A stretch of DNA of 64,000 nucleotides. Source: Membranipora membranacea (Eukaryota; Bryozoa; Gymnolaemata; Cheilostomatida; Membraniporidae). The DNA lies in the NCBI GenBank assembly GCA_914767715.1, contig OU612065.1, positions 26,288,001 through 26,352,000 of the forward strand, given 5' to 3'. Within the stretch, counting starts at the first letter, position 1, and each line of letters opens with the position of its first letter. This document shows, in pieces, positions 47,800 to 59,900 of this stretch. The position numbers and the translations under genes were made by a program. The notes below the pieces were generated by a model. The model was not told the DNA's origin and did no database searches. It saw only the letters and a list, made by a program, of their open reading frames with translations.

Positions 47800-50096
47800 G
47801 CATTGATTAAAATCGGTTGTCTTATCACGCTTAACATCCCAAAGAATGGGCGGCGAAAATTAGCACCTTAGTGGCGAGGCCGCAATATTTGCTGCAGGTA
47901 GCTTTCTGTTTGCAGGCAGGTCAGAGAGGAAAATGCATTGATTGCCTAATTTGCCTAGACCTCATAGACAAGCCTATCCATACTTATTGCAACATAAATC
48001 AAGCTGGAATATACTATGGCCTAAGAAACCCTCGATGAGTTTTGAGGCTTTTTCTTGTGACAGTGAAACAGTTCATAGAATATCAGACAACACCCAGATC
48101 CCTGCTGAAATATGATTGAATGTCATTGCAATAATTTGCAATATTGTATTGAATAAATGCAGATGCAACAATGATATGAAAAGGGATAGGATAGGAGAGA
48201 TTCAAGCTTTCAAAGGTCAGCAGGAGAATGGCTGAGCTAGGAGCAAGACATCTATAGGTCTAAATGTGTTGCTGATATTTTGCACTGACTGTCTCACTAT
48301 ATGTAGGTACGCTGCACTATGTTTGTATGTGTGCATAAAGTTTTAGTTTTAGCCACAAGTTCAGTTGGATTAATTTTAAGCCTCTTTAGCTGAAAGACAC
48401 GGTGGAGGAGGACACTAGTCCAGATCACCCTATGTAATGTGCGAAGGTACTAGGTATTAAAGTCTACGTAGTTGTAAGGGAACAAAAATATACATAAACT
48501 TACCATAAATGAATGATAATGTAATGAAGGCTGGTAACCAAGTGAGTAAGTTGTCAAGTTATCGCAAAATTACCACGGATCGGTAAACGAGCAAAATTTA
48601 GAAATTAAATTAAGAGATTTGAAAGATCCTTGATGGACCGAGATCCTGGTCGTTATCATTAAAAACTTCATATTAAAATTAAAACTGTTTCTATTTCACA
48701 ATATCTTTTTATTACATATCAGCATCTAAAAATTTATTCAAAATGACAGATGACACTAAGTCAAGTTATAATTGGATAATATTGGTCTAATTTTAAAATG
48801 AGATTGCTGACCAATATACCAAGTGACCTTTAAATTCTTGGTCAAATATTTGATCAGATTTGTGTTAGATAGGTAGATAGATATTAACTTTATTTATCAC
48901 CGATCAATGCAACGAGGGCAAATGAGACCGTGTGCAAAAAAAAATAGCAAAAGTAGTTTAAGAAAAAACTTTACTTAACTTTACTATGACCTTGACTATG
49001 ACCTTAACTTTGGCGGTCATTTTGCCTACTGTTACTACTCTCATCTTCATCGATTGACATAAGAATTGGAAATGGTGTACTACATATTGACTGGTAGGCT
49101 TCTTTTTATTTAAATTCTAAAGATTGTTCAAACGTTCCTCCCTACTAAACTTCTTCAAAATGATTTACCTTTTGGAGGAAAGTTCCATTGAGAGGGATCC
49201 TCATGGGACATTAAGATAACAAGGTTGTCTTCTCCTTTTTAGTGAGGGCATAACTCTTTACAGATTTTCAGATTTACTTATAATCCACTTTTTAAATACC
49301 CGGGGTATTGAATAAAACAGTTGGTGAGCTCTTGTAAAAAATAAAATTGGATATCATAAAGAATTTTACAACACCATCAAGGAAAAAAGATTTTCTGCGT
49401 TTTCTTAATATATATGCCCTGCTTGATGAAAGTAGGGGCTTGTGAGCTTTCGATTCATAGTCAATTTGGAAATAAGAGATATTTGAATTCTGACCAAAAC
49501 AGACTGCTAAAAACAGTTGTGTGCACAGGATGCATAACATCATCACCAAATCTTCTCCATAATTATCTCAGAAAAAATAACAGTAATCAAGCATTCATAG
49601 CAAACAAAACATAATATTATTTTGTGTGATCTGAAAGTAGATATGTTTGGAAATTTATCAGATAAATTTACCCATCATAATAATATGTATGTCAAAGTGC
49701 TCCGCCCTTCTTGACTACAAGAATCAATGCCAAAAGTTATGTGAAGTTTGCAGCGAGAACTTGTTTTTATTGTCTTTTGGCAGCTCTCTGGTACATTTCG
49801 TTGAAATGTACGTTGCAAACCTTTTGGATAAAGGGTAATAATAATTTGTTTCGAGTAAGACTGACAGACATGCAAAGAAAACATCTTTGCCTTTTTCTTA
49901 ACACCAGGAGGGGATCTTAGATTTGGATCCTGTGTATTAAATTGCCACAAACCAAAGCCAAACAACAATAAACTTGTCATCTGTGCAAATGCAGGTAAAT
50001 CGAGATAATTGCACAGAGTATCTGGCTGATATATCTCATACAAACTCACATGTTGTGATGAGGGCAATAACAACCAATTGGAAAGCATCCTAGTCT
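47800..50096. other. Divergent spacer between receptor gene and SVWC gene 3
   Basis: Equivalent of 27100-29813, shorter by small deletions (for example around 48510-48525). No supported gene. Confidence 0.5.
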
Positions 50097-51148
50097 AGAT
50101 ATGTATTTTACCAGCTCTGATCCATAAATTCATATCAATGATCTATACTATTCAAAAGCACACTTATATGAGATTTTGCATTCTTTATAATTCAGTTTAC
50201 TAACTTTGTTCAAAATTCTGTATAGTATAGTTCAAGTTTTGAGAGTATCTGACAACATGATGTTGATATAAGTGAATGCCTACTGTGTTGGGTAAAAATG
50301 ACTTAACACGGAGATCATTAAAATGATTGTGACATGAAAAAGGAGGAAACTGATTTTGGGTCTTCCATATATAGATTAGGACCAAAATTATTTCGCAGCG
50401 AAATTTCTCAATTAGATATTAATAAAGCAGGATTGTAGAGTTCATCAACTATTTGCACAAAATGCCCTATTGCCCAGTTCAAAATAACCTTGTTATATAA
50501 CATTGCACTCTCCGATCTAACAAGTTGCTCAGAATGCCTAAAATATAACGATTGACTCTATAATCCTTCGTCTATTGAAACATATCAGCAGGTCTCGCCA
50601 AAGTCAATGTCAAGGTCAAGACGCCAAGGTCTCAGGAAGTCAAAAGTCTTGTCACTGAGAGCGATCATTGCGAATCAAACATGGCACAAAAATTGAATTT
50701 TCTGAATTGACGCGGGTTGAATTCTTCACAGTTAGTCAACAGTGAAAAGTTTTCTTAATCGACCGATAAAAAATAGTTAAAATGAGTCATTGTTCCTTTA
50801 CAACATTTCAAATGATGATGTTTAGAAACTCTGAAATAGATACTCTTGCTCAGTGAAGAGATTGGTACTGCCACCATAATACTTGACAAGCAGGATTCTT
50901 AAACCCTAAATATATCCGGTTGATAGATTTTATATTGCTGCAATCACTATCACTAATTATTTTGGCAGTGTCAGGGAAAAATTTAAAAACGGATATCCCA
51001 AATCCTAAGTTTTAATAGCTATTGTTTAGCAATTCATCAACAATCGGAACCATAAAATGCTATAATGATTTATTTTTAGCATTGTTTAATGGTTATACTA
51101 CGTCATTATTACCACATATTGTGCTAATGGAATCGGATGTAGCTTGGA

Positions 51149-51156
51149 TATAAAAA
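51149..51156 (+). promoter_or_regulatory. TATA box of SVWC gene 3
   Basis: TATAAAAA with the same surroundings and spacing as in unit 1. Confidence 0.65.
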
Positions 51157-51245
51157 GAACTTCAAACCTTTGATCAAGTCATCTGAGGACTGGGACTAAC
51201 CTTGAGAACTCTTCATCTGTCTTACTGCTACATGTGTGAATAAAA

Positions 51246-52606
51246 ATGAGATCTGTATTTGTTTTGTCTCTGTTGTTGGTCATCATCGCTGTCAGCGTAG
51301 ATGCCTACACAGCCATTCTGGACGACAAACGTAAATTAACTTCATTCAATTCAGGCGAAATCTAGTTTCATAATTTTACTGCCCTGATAAGTTTCATGTG
51401 AGTTGACTGTTTATCAAAATAAGTCATCTAGAAACAAAAACGGGAGAAAATGTTATCAGTTAAATGAAGTCTGAGTGATTTACAGTTGAAGTGTGAATGT
51501 AAATGAAATTGTGTTTGAATGAATGCTACTTATAGTAATTTTCATTAGATCATATTAACAATGATCAACCTGGTCACCCTGGCCTCAGATGTTTTGTGTG
51601 TCATGATATTATAATTACAATATAATTAAGAGAATCAATCAACCAATAAAACTATGAAATTTATTCGATGCATATATAAATATGCTTGTGTTTGACACTC
51701 CTGAGACTTTGGGCACTGGTTCAGCCAAGTTGAGAATTTGGGCTATAAAATGTAATAGCCTTTGAATGTCTTTCTTACTCTGTTGTTCACCTCACTAGGC
51801 ACAACACAGAAGATTTCGAATGTGTTTGTTAATCACTGCTTAGCAAACACAGGACATACACAATATTTTTTTCTAATAAATAATTAGACGAACATTGACG
51901 ACTTGTTTTCAATTGTTTTTAGGATGTAATAACAACAAAAACGGCGTTTTCTACAACTGGAAGGAATGCGAGAAAATATCATGCAACTCCGGTTCACCCA
52001 ACGCAAACCTAGTGGGGTAAGTGACGAGAGAGACTTATATAATTTGTTGAGTAAAGGCAAAATTGACCAGCTTCCTCCTCAAACATTTGTGAGCAGATGG
52101 ATTCGTGTGCTGCGTGTACCTGCTACCAATTAACCCACAAGATGCTACAAAGTGTGAAGCAATGATCAAAGCCTTCTAAAATTTAAGGCTGTTTTTCTCA
52201 GATAAAACCTTTCAATTATATCTTTTTGCTGACTCTTTAACCTGATCATCATATCAGCAGGGTACATAGTTATGTGAAGAGTTTGTCATTATTTTCTTCA
52301 CAGCCCTATTATTATGGAAAATATAGCTGTTCAATGAATTTGAAAACGTGCATATGCCAAAAAAGCCCCTTAATCACATTCAGTTCCAAGATGCCAACAG
52401 AGCCCAGTTTGATGAAGACCTGGCTTCTGAAATCAAAGAACAGTTTGAATAAGTTGTTTGCCGTTTTGATTTTATTCAGGTGTGGCGTAGTAGACTTGCT
52501 AACCAAAGCCCAAGAAGCTCTAGGATGTAAGCAGTCATTTGTAACCCGCAAGCGTTCTCTGAAGTACCCAGACTGCTGTGAGCAGATTGTTGAGTGCGTA
52601 CTATAG
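51246..52606 (+). CDS. Single-domain von Willebrand type C (SVWC) secreted peptide, gene 3
   Basis: Exons 51246-51330, 51923-52016 and 52480-52606 encode a 101-residue precursor. It differs from gene 2 by Val for Ile near the end of the leader (AVSVDAY) and Ser for Thr in the third-cysteine motif (ISC instead of ITC). The first donor is GTAAAT instead of GTAAGT, still usable. All eight cysteines and the whole of exon 3 are unchanged. Poly(A) signal at 52765. Confidence 0.8.
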
Positions 52607-55027
52607 AAGAGCAACAATGGTCAAAGCGCAACTGATGCTGAACTGGACCTGACTGCAGTAACAATTTTAAAAACTACTGAGAATGTTTCAAAATTACCCG
52701 TGCCAACTATGAAAACTACACAAATGCAACAAAAGTTGATCATATAATTTGAATAACATTATCAAATAAATACTATTAATTCAATGAGAATTTAAATTCT
52801 TGACAACTTGAATATTGATGATTTAAACTGTGACAATTTTAAAATAAAATCATATTTAAGCCTCATATTTATTGAATAGAACATTCATTTGTTATATATT
52901 TAATGTATTGCAGCGGATATAATTGTCTTATATGGCTGTATTTATGATGTTTAATTATGCCATTAGGTCCTTAAAGTTTGCATCCTGCTTTAACTGACTA
53001 GCAGTTTGCTAAATGATACAGGTTCATTAGCCTTGCACTGTTGCTAGGAGGTCAATTTGAATCTGGTTGAGTTGCTACAATGGTGAAAATAGGTAAAACA
53101 AAGAGAGATACCAATAGCGGAAATTAAATAGCTCATATAAACAGTTTTGGTTGACCTATCACTTTGGGACAGAGACTATCGTAATAGAACCAATCTCTGG
53201 TAGCAGCAGCAGCAATTTGTAAACCAATCTAAGAGTTAAGTTATATTGTATTTGCCGTGTTGTTTCTTGTCTATTCCCTTTGCTAAAATAAGAGATTTCG
53301 AGTTCAAACCGCTGAAGCAGGTCATTTAGAAGCGTGCTTTATAAAATTCTGCATTCATCATAGTTTGTGTGAATTGTGTTGATAACCCTGTGTATATCTG
53401 GATGCATAAGAACTCCTAGTAAAATTTCTATTAGAATATCAAAAACACCAGCAGGTCTTTCTAGTTGAGGTCAAGGTGTCAGGAGGTTATGGTGTCTATT
53501 TAATATTCATTGGCACCGACAGTGATTATTACGAGTCCATCTGCGTCATGAAATTTAGATTTAACTGAATGAAACTGTTTAGTAGTTTGTTAGTAAATAT
53601 TTCAAGGTCAGACAACATTCCAAGGTTAGTCCAAGGTCAGACAACAATGAAAAAGTTGTCTACCCTAATTCGTTAAAAGCCAGGTCAGTAGGGTTGACCA
53701 ACACGGGTTGTGTGGGTAATTACAAGCAGACCTCTCCTGTGCCTATGTGCTCTCTCATTCAGCTAGATCCTATTCTGTCAAAAATCAAACATAACATCAT
53801 ACTAACTTTGTTAGTTATGTGCTACACAGTTCGATATTACATTAGCAATCTCTCATGAGTGTGGTATCAACTGGTTGATATATATACTTTTTATTGTCAA
53901 TCTACAATCATCTTTATGGATTTTATAACAGAATATTCAATTGTTACAATTGCTGATTTTGAAAGGTGACATGAGACTCGTTTGACTCGTTTACCAAAAT
54001 TTGTTTTGAGTTATAGTTGTGAAACCAAAATTGATTATGTTTGGAAATAACAATTAGCATACCTAACTGACGCCTTCATAATGGGGAAAGCTATATTTCA
54101 ATAGTACATGCTATAATAACAATAATAATCTGTAACCATTCATATTTTTCTGTTCACCCTTTTTCTTGGAAAATGACATAGTTGCAATTTAAATGAAGTT
54201 TAAACAAATAAAAAATTAAAAACTTTGCTACAGATTATCATAGTCTTGAGGTTAGACAACTCAAAATTACAGCGATATGAGAAGTCTTTGGCTCTTGTTT
54301 CTTCAAACTGCAGTAGCTGAGGGTTATCAGACGCAAGAGGAGACAACTTTGAAAGTCTCCGGACAGGGCTATGGCGTTTCAACAATACAACAATTCAAGG
54401 CGTGCTTCAGTAATGCAATGACATCGTCACTTCAATAGACAAAATCGTTTGTAATATTAAGTATATGTTTATGGTCTTCTTATGCCAAAATTTGCTCTGT
54501 CTTCTAGTTCTGACTTGCTGAGAAACATATGCCTCTAACCAGCCAGTCATACATTATATATCATGTTCGTGTGCTGCACATGGTCAGCGCCGTGCTGGTA
54601 CCATCCTGATCCATCAATCACTTACCTCAATGCACAACAATTCAATCATAAATCTGATAAAAACACTTTGATGTTCTAAACAAGTTTGCCACAATTGTCT
54701 TGGTCAGATTTATATTTTGCACTTTGTGTGTGTGTCAAATGTGTAAAGATTTGTGCACCTTAAGTGTTAAGGTTCAACAAGATTGATATCTATCTGTAAT
54801 AATTCAATCAAAAGAAGTTTCTTATTTTTTATTTATACACGGGTGTACTCATTATATATCACATTATTGGGAACTGGGAACCCCTAAAGAAACTTCATAA
54901 TTTTGAGATAGAGAGCCTATAACAAGCACCCAATATTGAGACGTAATGCGAAAGTGAATGCTGTTGTTTTGCTGCAGCAGAGCAGTTACATTTTTGTCAA
55001 TAACTAGTATGTCAGCAGAAGTTTGAT
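52607..55027. other. Spacer between SVWC gene 3 and PARP relic, unit 3
   Basis: No gene seen. The AAGGTCA-rich repeat recurs at about 53445-53645. Confidence 0.5.
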
Positions 55028-55983
55028 ATGGGTGGTGCAACCGCAAGCAATATGAGGTACCAGACTCGCCTGTGTCTACATATAGTGGTGGTGTTCCAGG
55101 AAATGGTAAGGACACAAAGACACACCCTCCTACTTTTTTAGGGGACAAACGTTTATTCCTTAGTGGATAAGATTGGAAAGTAACCCTGAGCATAGACAAC
55201 TCAATCTTAGTACCTAATGTGTGCCCAACCTTGAATCTAGAATTTTACCTTGGGTCGTCAGACAGGTTTCTGCAGACAGGTTTGTGCATGTACAACCAGT
55301 CGATTCAGGTGGCTTATCTTTGCAATGTAGCATTCTAAACTGGAAACTGACCCTACCACGAATAGGGAAATGTTAGTTTATAAATGTTGATGGTGTATGT
55401 TGGCCGTCACTGCGGTGCTGGCAGACTCCTAACATTGTGTCCAACAATGAGCATAGACAACTCAATCTTAGTACCTAATGTGTCAATCTTTGATGAAGAT
55501 GGAGATTCTACAACAGATGATCATATCACTAGATAATGCCTGTCAAATTATTTGGAAAAGACTTTAGTAGTAAGCAATGCACTATAGGCATCCTGGTGAG
55601 AGATTCAATTTCTATAATTTCTCGTTTTTACCCCCGTATCAAAAACATTCCGGCCCGGTTATAGTTTTTTTTCCCATTTCAGGAAGTGTGTATGGTAAAG
55701 GTGCATACTTTGGGAGCAGTGCTGAGATTGCTCACCGATACTCCATATTAGGCGCCCAAACACCAAATGGTACTACCCAGACTCTTGGTGCTCCACAAGG
55801 TATCTATACAATGCTGCTCTGTAAGCTAGTGACAGGGAACGCCAGCTGGGCCCATCACACATGGATAAGCCTGACTCCAATCATGATAGTGCGAGGAACG
55901 GACCTGGTACATACATGGTTATATTTGAAGTTGATTGTATTCTTCCTGTTGCCATAATTGAATACACTGTTGATCGTAACTAG
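55028..55983 (+). pseudogene. Macro-PARP relic, unit 3
   Basis: Exon 1 keeps its ATG but has lost one G ('aagcaatatgagg' against 'aagcaagtatgagg' in units 1 and 2), which shifts the frame. About 300 bp including exon 2 are deleted after 'cctactttttta', and the macrodomain, WWE-like and HGT-containing exons are gone. The last exon (from 55682) still has YGKGAYFGSS but loses one A ('gggaacgcc' against 'gggaaacgcc') near 55838, which shifts the catalytic C terminus out of frame. A 36-bp direct repeat at 55187 and 55448 frames the deletion scar. Confidence 0.8.
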
Positions 55984-56990
55984 CCATAAGCTAGCAACAA
56001 GAGTCAACAGCCAAATTTACCATAGCGCGGAAACCATTCCATTGTTTTTCAAGTTTTTCATATATTTGATAACAACACTGTGCAATATAACATACTTTAA
56101 GAGTCAACAGCAACCTTCCCAAGGGCGTGAAAGCCAACCCTTTCTACATTTACTTTTTTATATCGACAATTGTGCAATATTTGATTCTTAAATCTACTAC
56201 CTACTCTCTTACTGAGAGAGAAGATGGTGCATACATTTTTCAGATCTTTAAAATGCAATGACCTTAAATCTCAGAATAGCAAAATCTATACCTAGTGTTT
56301 AAGAAAAGGTGGACAATAATGTGTGGATCATTCGTTTCACTAATCATCCAACAGCCACTCAAGAACTTTTTTTTTGTAATTTTACCCACTATTGCTGATT
56401 CAACATGTATGCAGCCCCCCAGGGTCCAATGTGCAAGCTCATGGGCCCATATCAAATCAATTACTTACTTCTAATGACCTTTTGCTTAGCATGATACTAT
56501 TCAGAACACCTCTGTCAGTCCATCATAATTGTTAGTTTTCAGTCGAAAGTTGCAACTTGGGAGACCGGTTGAATAGATACTATCTTGTTATGAACCACTC
56601 TTGTTATCAAGTGTTTTACTTACCACTTTTTTCATGTTTATTGTGCAGACATCCATACATTATGCTTTTATCAGAATCACACCAAATTGAGAAGATCGAA
56701 TAAAACATGAATACTTTAAATCAATAAATTTATCCAGTACAATTATTTCTGTTATTTTAAGATTTTCATTAGTTGAAAATGTTATGTTAATGAATTTCAA
56801 TCATAGAAATAACATTGTTTTGGATTAACAATTTATTAGATAGCTCAACACCTACACCGTACACATTTGACCATAGGGCCAAAACAGTAACAGCAAAAAT
56901 TGAAACCAATCATTTCAACCGAAATGCAAAGTTGTAAAAGAACAACAACGACTTGAGACTTGTCGGCCGCTGATCACGCTGTTGAGATTG
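55984..56990. other. Spacer between PARP relic and PAN/WSC gene, unit 3
   Basis: 3' flanks only; no gene seen. Confidence 0.5.
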
Positions 56991-59900
56991 TCATGACTCA
57001 TGATGCCACCCTTGGATCACCAGATCTAGGATCTTTAGAGTATCAGGAGATCCCAATGAAGCAGCTATGGTGAGAGTATCGACTGGATCCGAGCTACAAG
57101 TAAAGCTGAACATCGCTTCATTACTCTGCAGCCACACATAACTCCTCACTGTACAGGTGTGGATAGATCCGCTAGTATGTGATGTTCTCACTGACAACCA
57201 GTCTACAAATCAAATCAATTTCAGCTTGCCTTAAATATCTCACAATGATCATAATCATTACATAACTATGGTGATTGCAGCCCAAGCAAGCAGTGGGTGC
57301 AGTTAAAGCGAACATTCGACCACGACTTTGCTGATAACTTGTCCACCAATAAATGTCCAATGGCACTGTAAAGATGTACATTGCACTATATCCATTAATA
57401 ATACTGATAGTGACATTGGTACCTTAACACACCGTGAGTGATCAAAGTCTGGAGAGAAAATATTGCAAAATTCTTTATGTGGAAGGCCAATATCATTCTG
57501 CTGCATAGTAAAAAAGCCTTTTACTTCATAAGATATAAGTCTAAGTCCAACATACTCGTTTGGTTAAGCTTGTGGTGGAACCGGATATTAGCATAAGGGT
57601 CCAAACAGCAGGTGAAAGGAAATAGCGAGTGACAGAGACTTGGACTATATCCGGCTGCGCGGAGAGGAGACCATTAGAATACTTGTGGGATCGATAAAAG
57701 CAAGCCAGATTAATGCCATAGATAACTAAGTAGACCAGACACTGTTATCACTTATGTGTGTAAGCCATATACGTGACAAAATTCTTCAAAGCTTTAGGGT
57801 GTTCCCAAATAATTTTAGACTGAAATCGGTCCGAAACAAATGATCAAGTATCCCAATATTCAGAGTCGTCTGGCCCTCCTGATAAGCCCTGACAACTCCA
57901 GCATGATTTATAGAGTAACTGATCTGGCAACAAGGAAGTCATTAGAGCATTTTGTATTGAATTATGGGAAATTAAAACTCATGAATCTTTTGATTGCTGG
58001 CCTTGTTCCCAAATAATATTGTTCTAGCCTCAATTTACAGTACATTACCTGAATCAGGGATCATTTGCCAGACAGAGTTTCTGTGTGCCCCTCCACAGAC
58101 CTGATCCGGGTCTCCACTACATACACTGTTACAATCAGACTCAGGAGCTGCTTGGTATCTTCCATATGACGTCCCGCAAAAGCACTCACGGTAATACTGC
58201 AGACCAAGATACTCATATCCTGCAGTGGACAATTTGTACTGTAACACTTCGTAATAATGTCACCAGACTTATAAATGAGATGACTTAAAAGTCATATGTT
58301 TAGACGTAGCTTATATCTGAGTCATGCTTTCCTTTCCAAAGAGGTTGTATATTCGAAATGAATGGTTTAAAGTCTGACGTAATTGATGGATGGGAGGGAT
58401 AACTTCTACAAAAATACAAGTGTACAACAAGAATTAGTGGAACCAAATTCTAAAATATAATTAATCCTTAAAAGTGATACTTGATAGAATTAAATCAAGT
58501 CGGTTGGTGAGTATTGGCATCTCATTCAGGACCAACAACACGCAATTGTCAGAAAACTCCCTTTTTTCAATATTTTCAATAGGTAAGAGGTTTAATCAAT
58601 CATTTTGAAATCTAGGGATGTAATTGTATTTAGCCAAGCAGCTTCACATATTCGATGTCCTTGGTCAAGCCATAGTATTGTACCGCGGGCTATACATTCC
58701 TCAGCACATTTTTCCAGTGTCATGATTGCAGTGACATTTCCCACTGAATCCCAGCCGGAGAGATCACGTGCATTTTTGACATCTTCGTAGCATCCTTTAT
58801 ATTCATAGCTATACTCAGGAATTGAACCTGGAAAACAATGCATTTGATGACTTTATTCTAACGATGAGAACATTTATTGTTCTCAATCCTCAAAGATATT
58901 GCTGACTGAAAAGAAAATGATTCTTATCATCATCTTTGGGGCGGAGAGAGTTATAGGTACTGGGACCAAAGACTTAATATACTACCTAGACAGGCCAATA
59001 GTATTCAATACTGTCCCACTTAAATAGCACGACATGACGTAATTAGTTTGTGCTGTGAGCCATAGTTTACTATATTATACCATTCAATGAAATAATGTGA
59101 AAAATCAAGGGACGCTGGGCATGATATCAGCCCCTGTCCAGCCCCTTATTATTCAAACACAAAGAAAATTGGTGAGTGTATGTAAAAGACGTTTCCGCAC
59201 GAGATGGTATTCATAATTTGTCTCCAGAGCCAAAAGTTTTCAAACAATCATTAGACAATAAACATTGAAATAAATCCAGCCATTTACCCTCAGCACCTCC
59301 ATCACTACTGTACCATAAAAATGTAAAGAATACCTATAACACAAGATCAAAAATATTTTGTTGGATGAGCCAGATCTAAGCACCAGCACCACTCCATGAT
59401 CATTTTTTCTTTAAAATTCTTCGTAGTTGTGACTAAACACAACGAGTCTGCTCAAATTGGATTGCTAATTTTGTTGTCGCTTCACAAGAAATAATAGATA
59501 TGTGCGGTTGAATGAGTATGCAAACTACAGTTAGCTGTTGTTCCGGAGTATGTATGATGAAGCTAGAGTATGTGACAATAACTTAAAATTATTATACTTT
59601 AGTTCTGCGGTCAAAATCTAATGGCATTTACCGTGACCAAACTTATTTTTGCCGATGCCGGTAAGGTTCTTTGAGTTTATAAATGTGATATCGGCGTCAA
59701 CATAGAATGTCAATTGCCTCCCCGACCTATACACAGAAACAGCAGCGTGAAAAAAAAAGTTATTACTGAGATGTCTAAAACTGTTTTTAACAAAATTGCA
59801 TCCGATGAAGACCATCTTCTTTTTAGTCGTGTTGTTTTCAGCTGTGCAAATGTATCCTCTGCTCGTCTAAATACCCTCTATCGCCCACCAAAGTGCAGAA

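Larger units (their letters stand above)
29814..50096 (+). repeat. Segmental tandem duplication, unit 2 (about 20.3 kb)
   Basis: The fullest unit: SVWC gene 2, the only full-length macro-PARP gene, an intact PAN/WSC gene and receptor gene 2. It starts at 'gatatgtattttac' (about 29814) and ends where the same phrase recurs near 50097. Confidence 0.85.
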
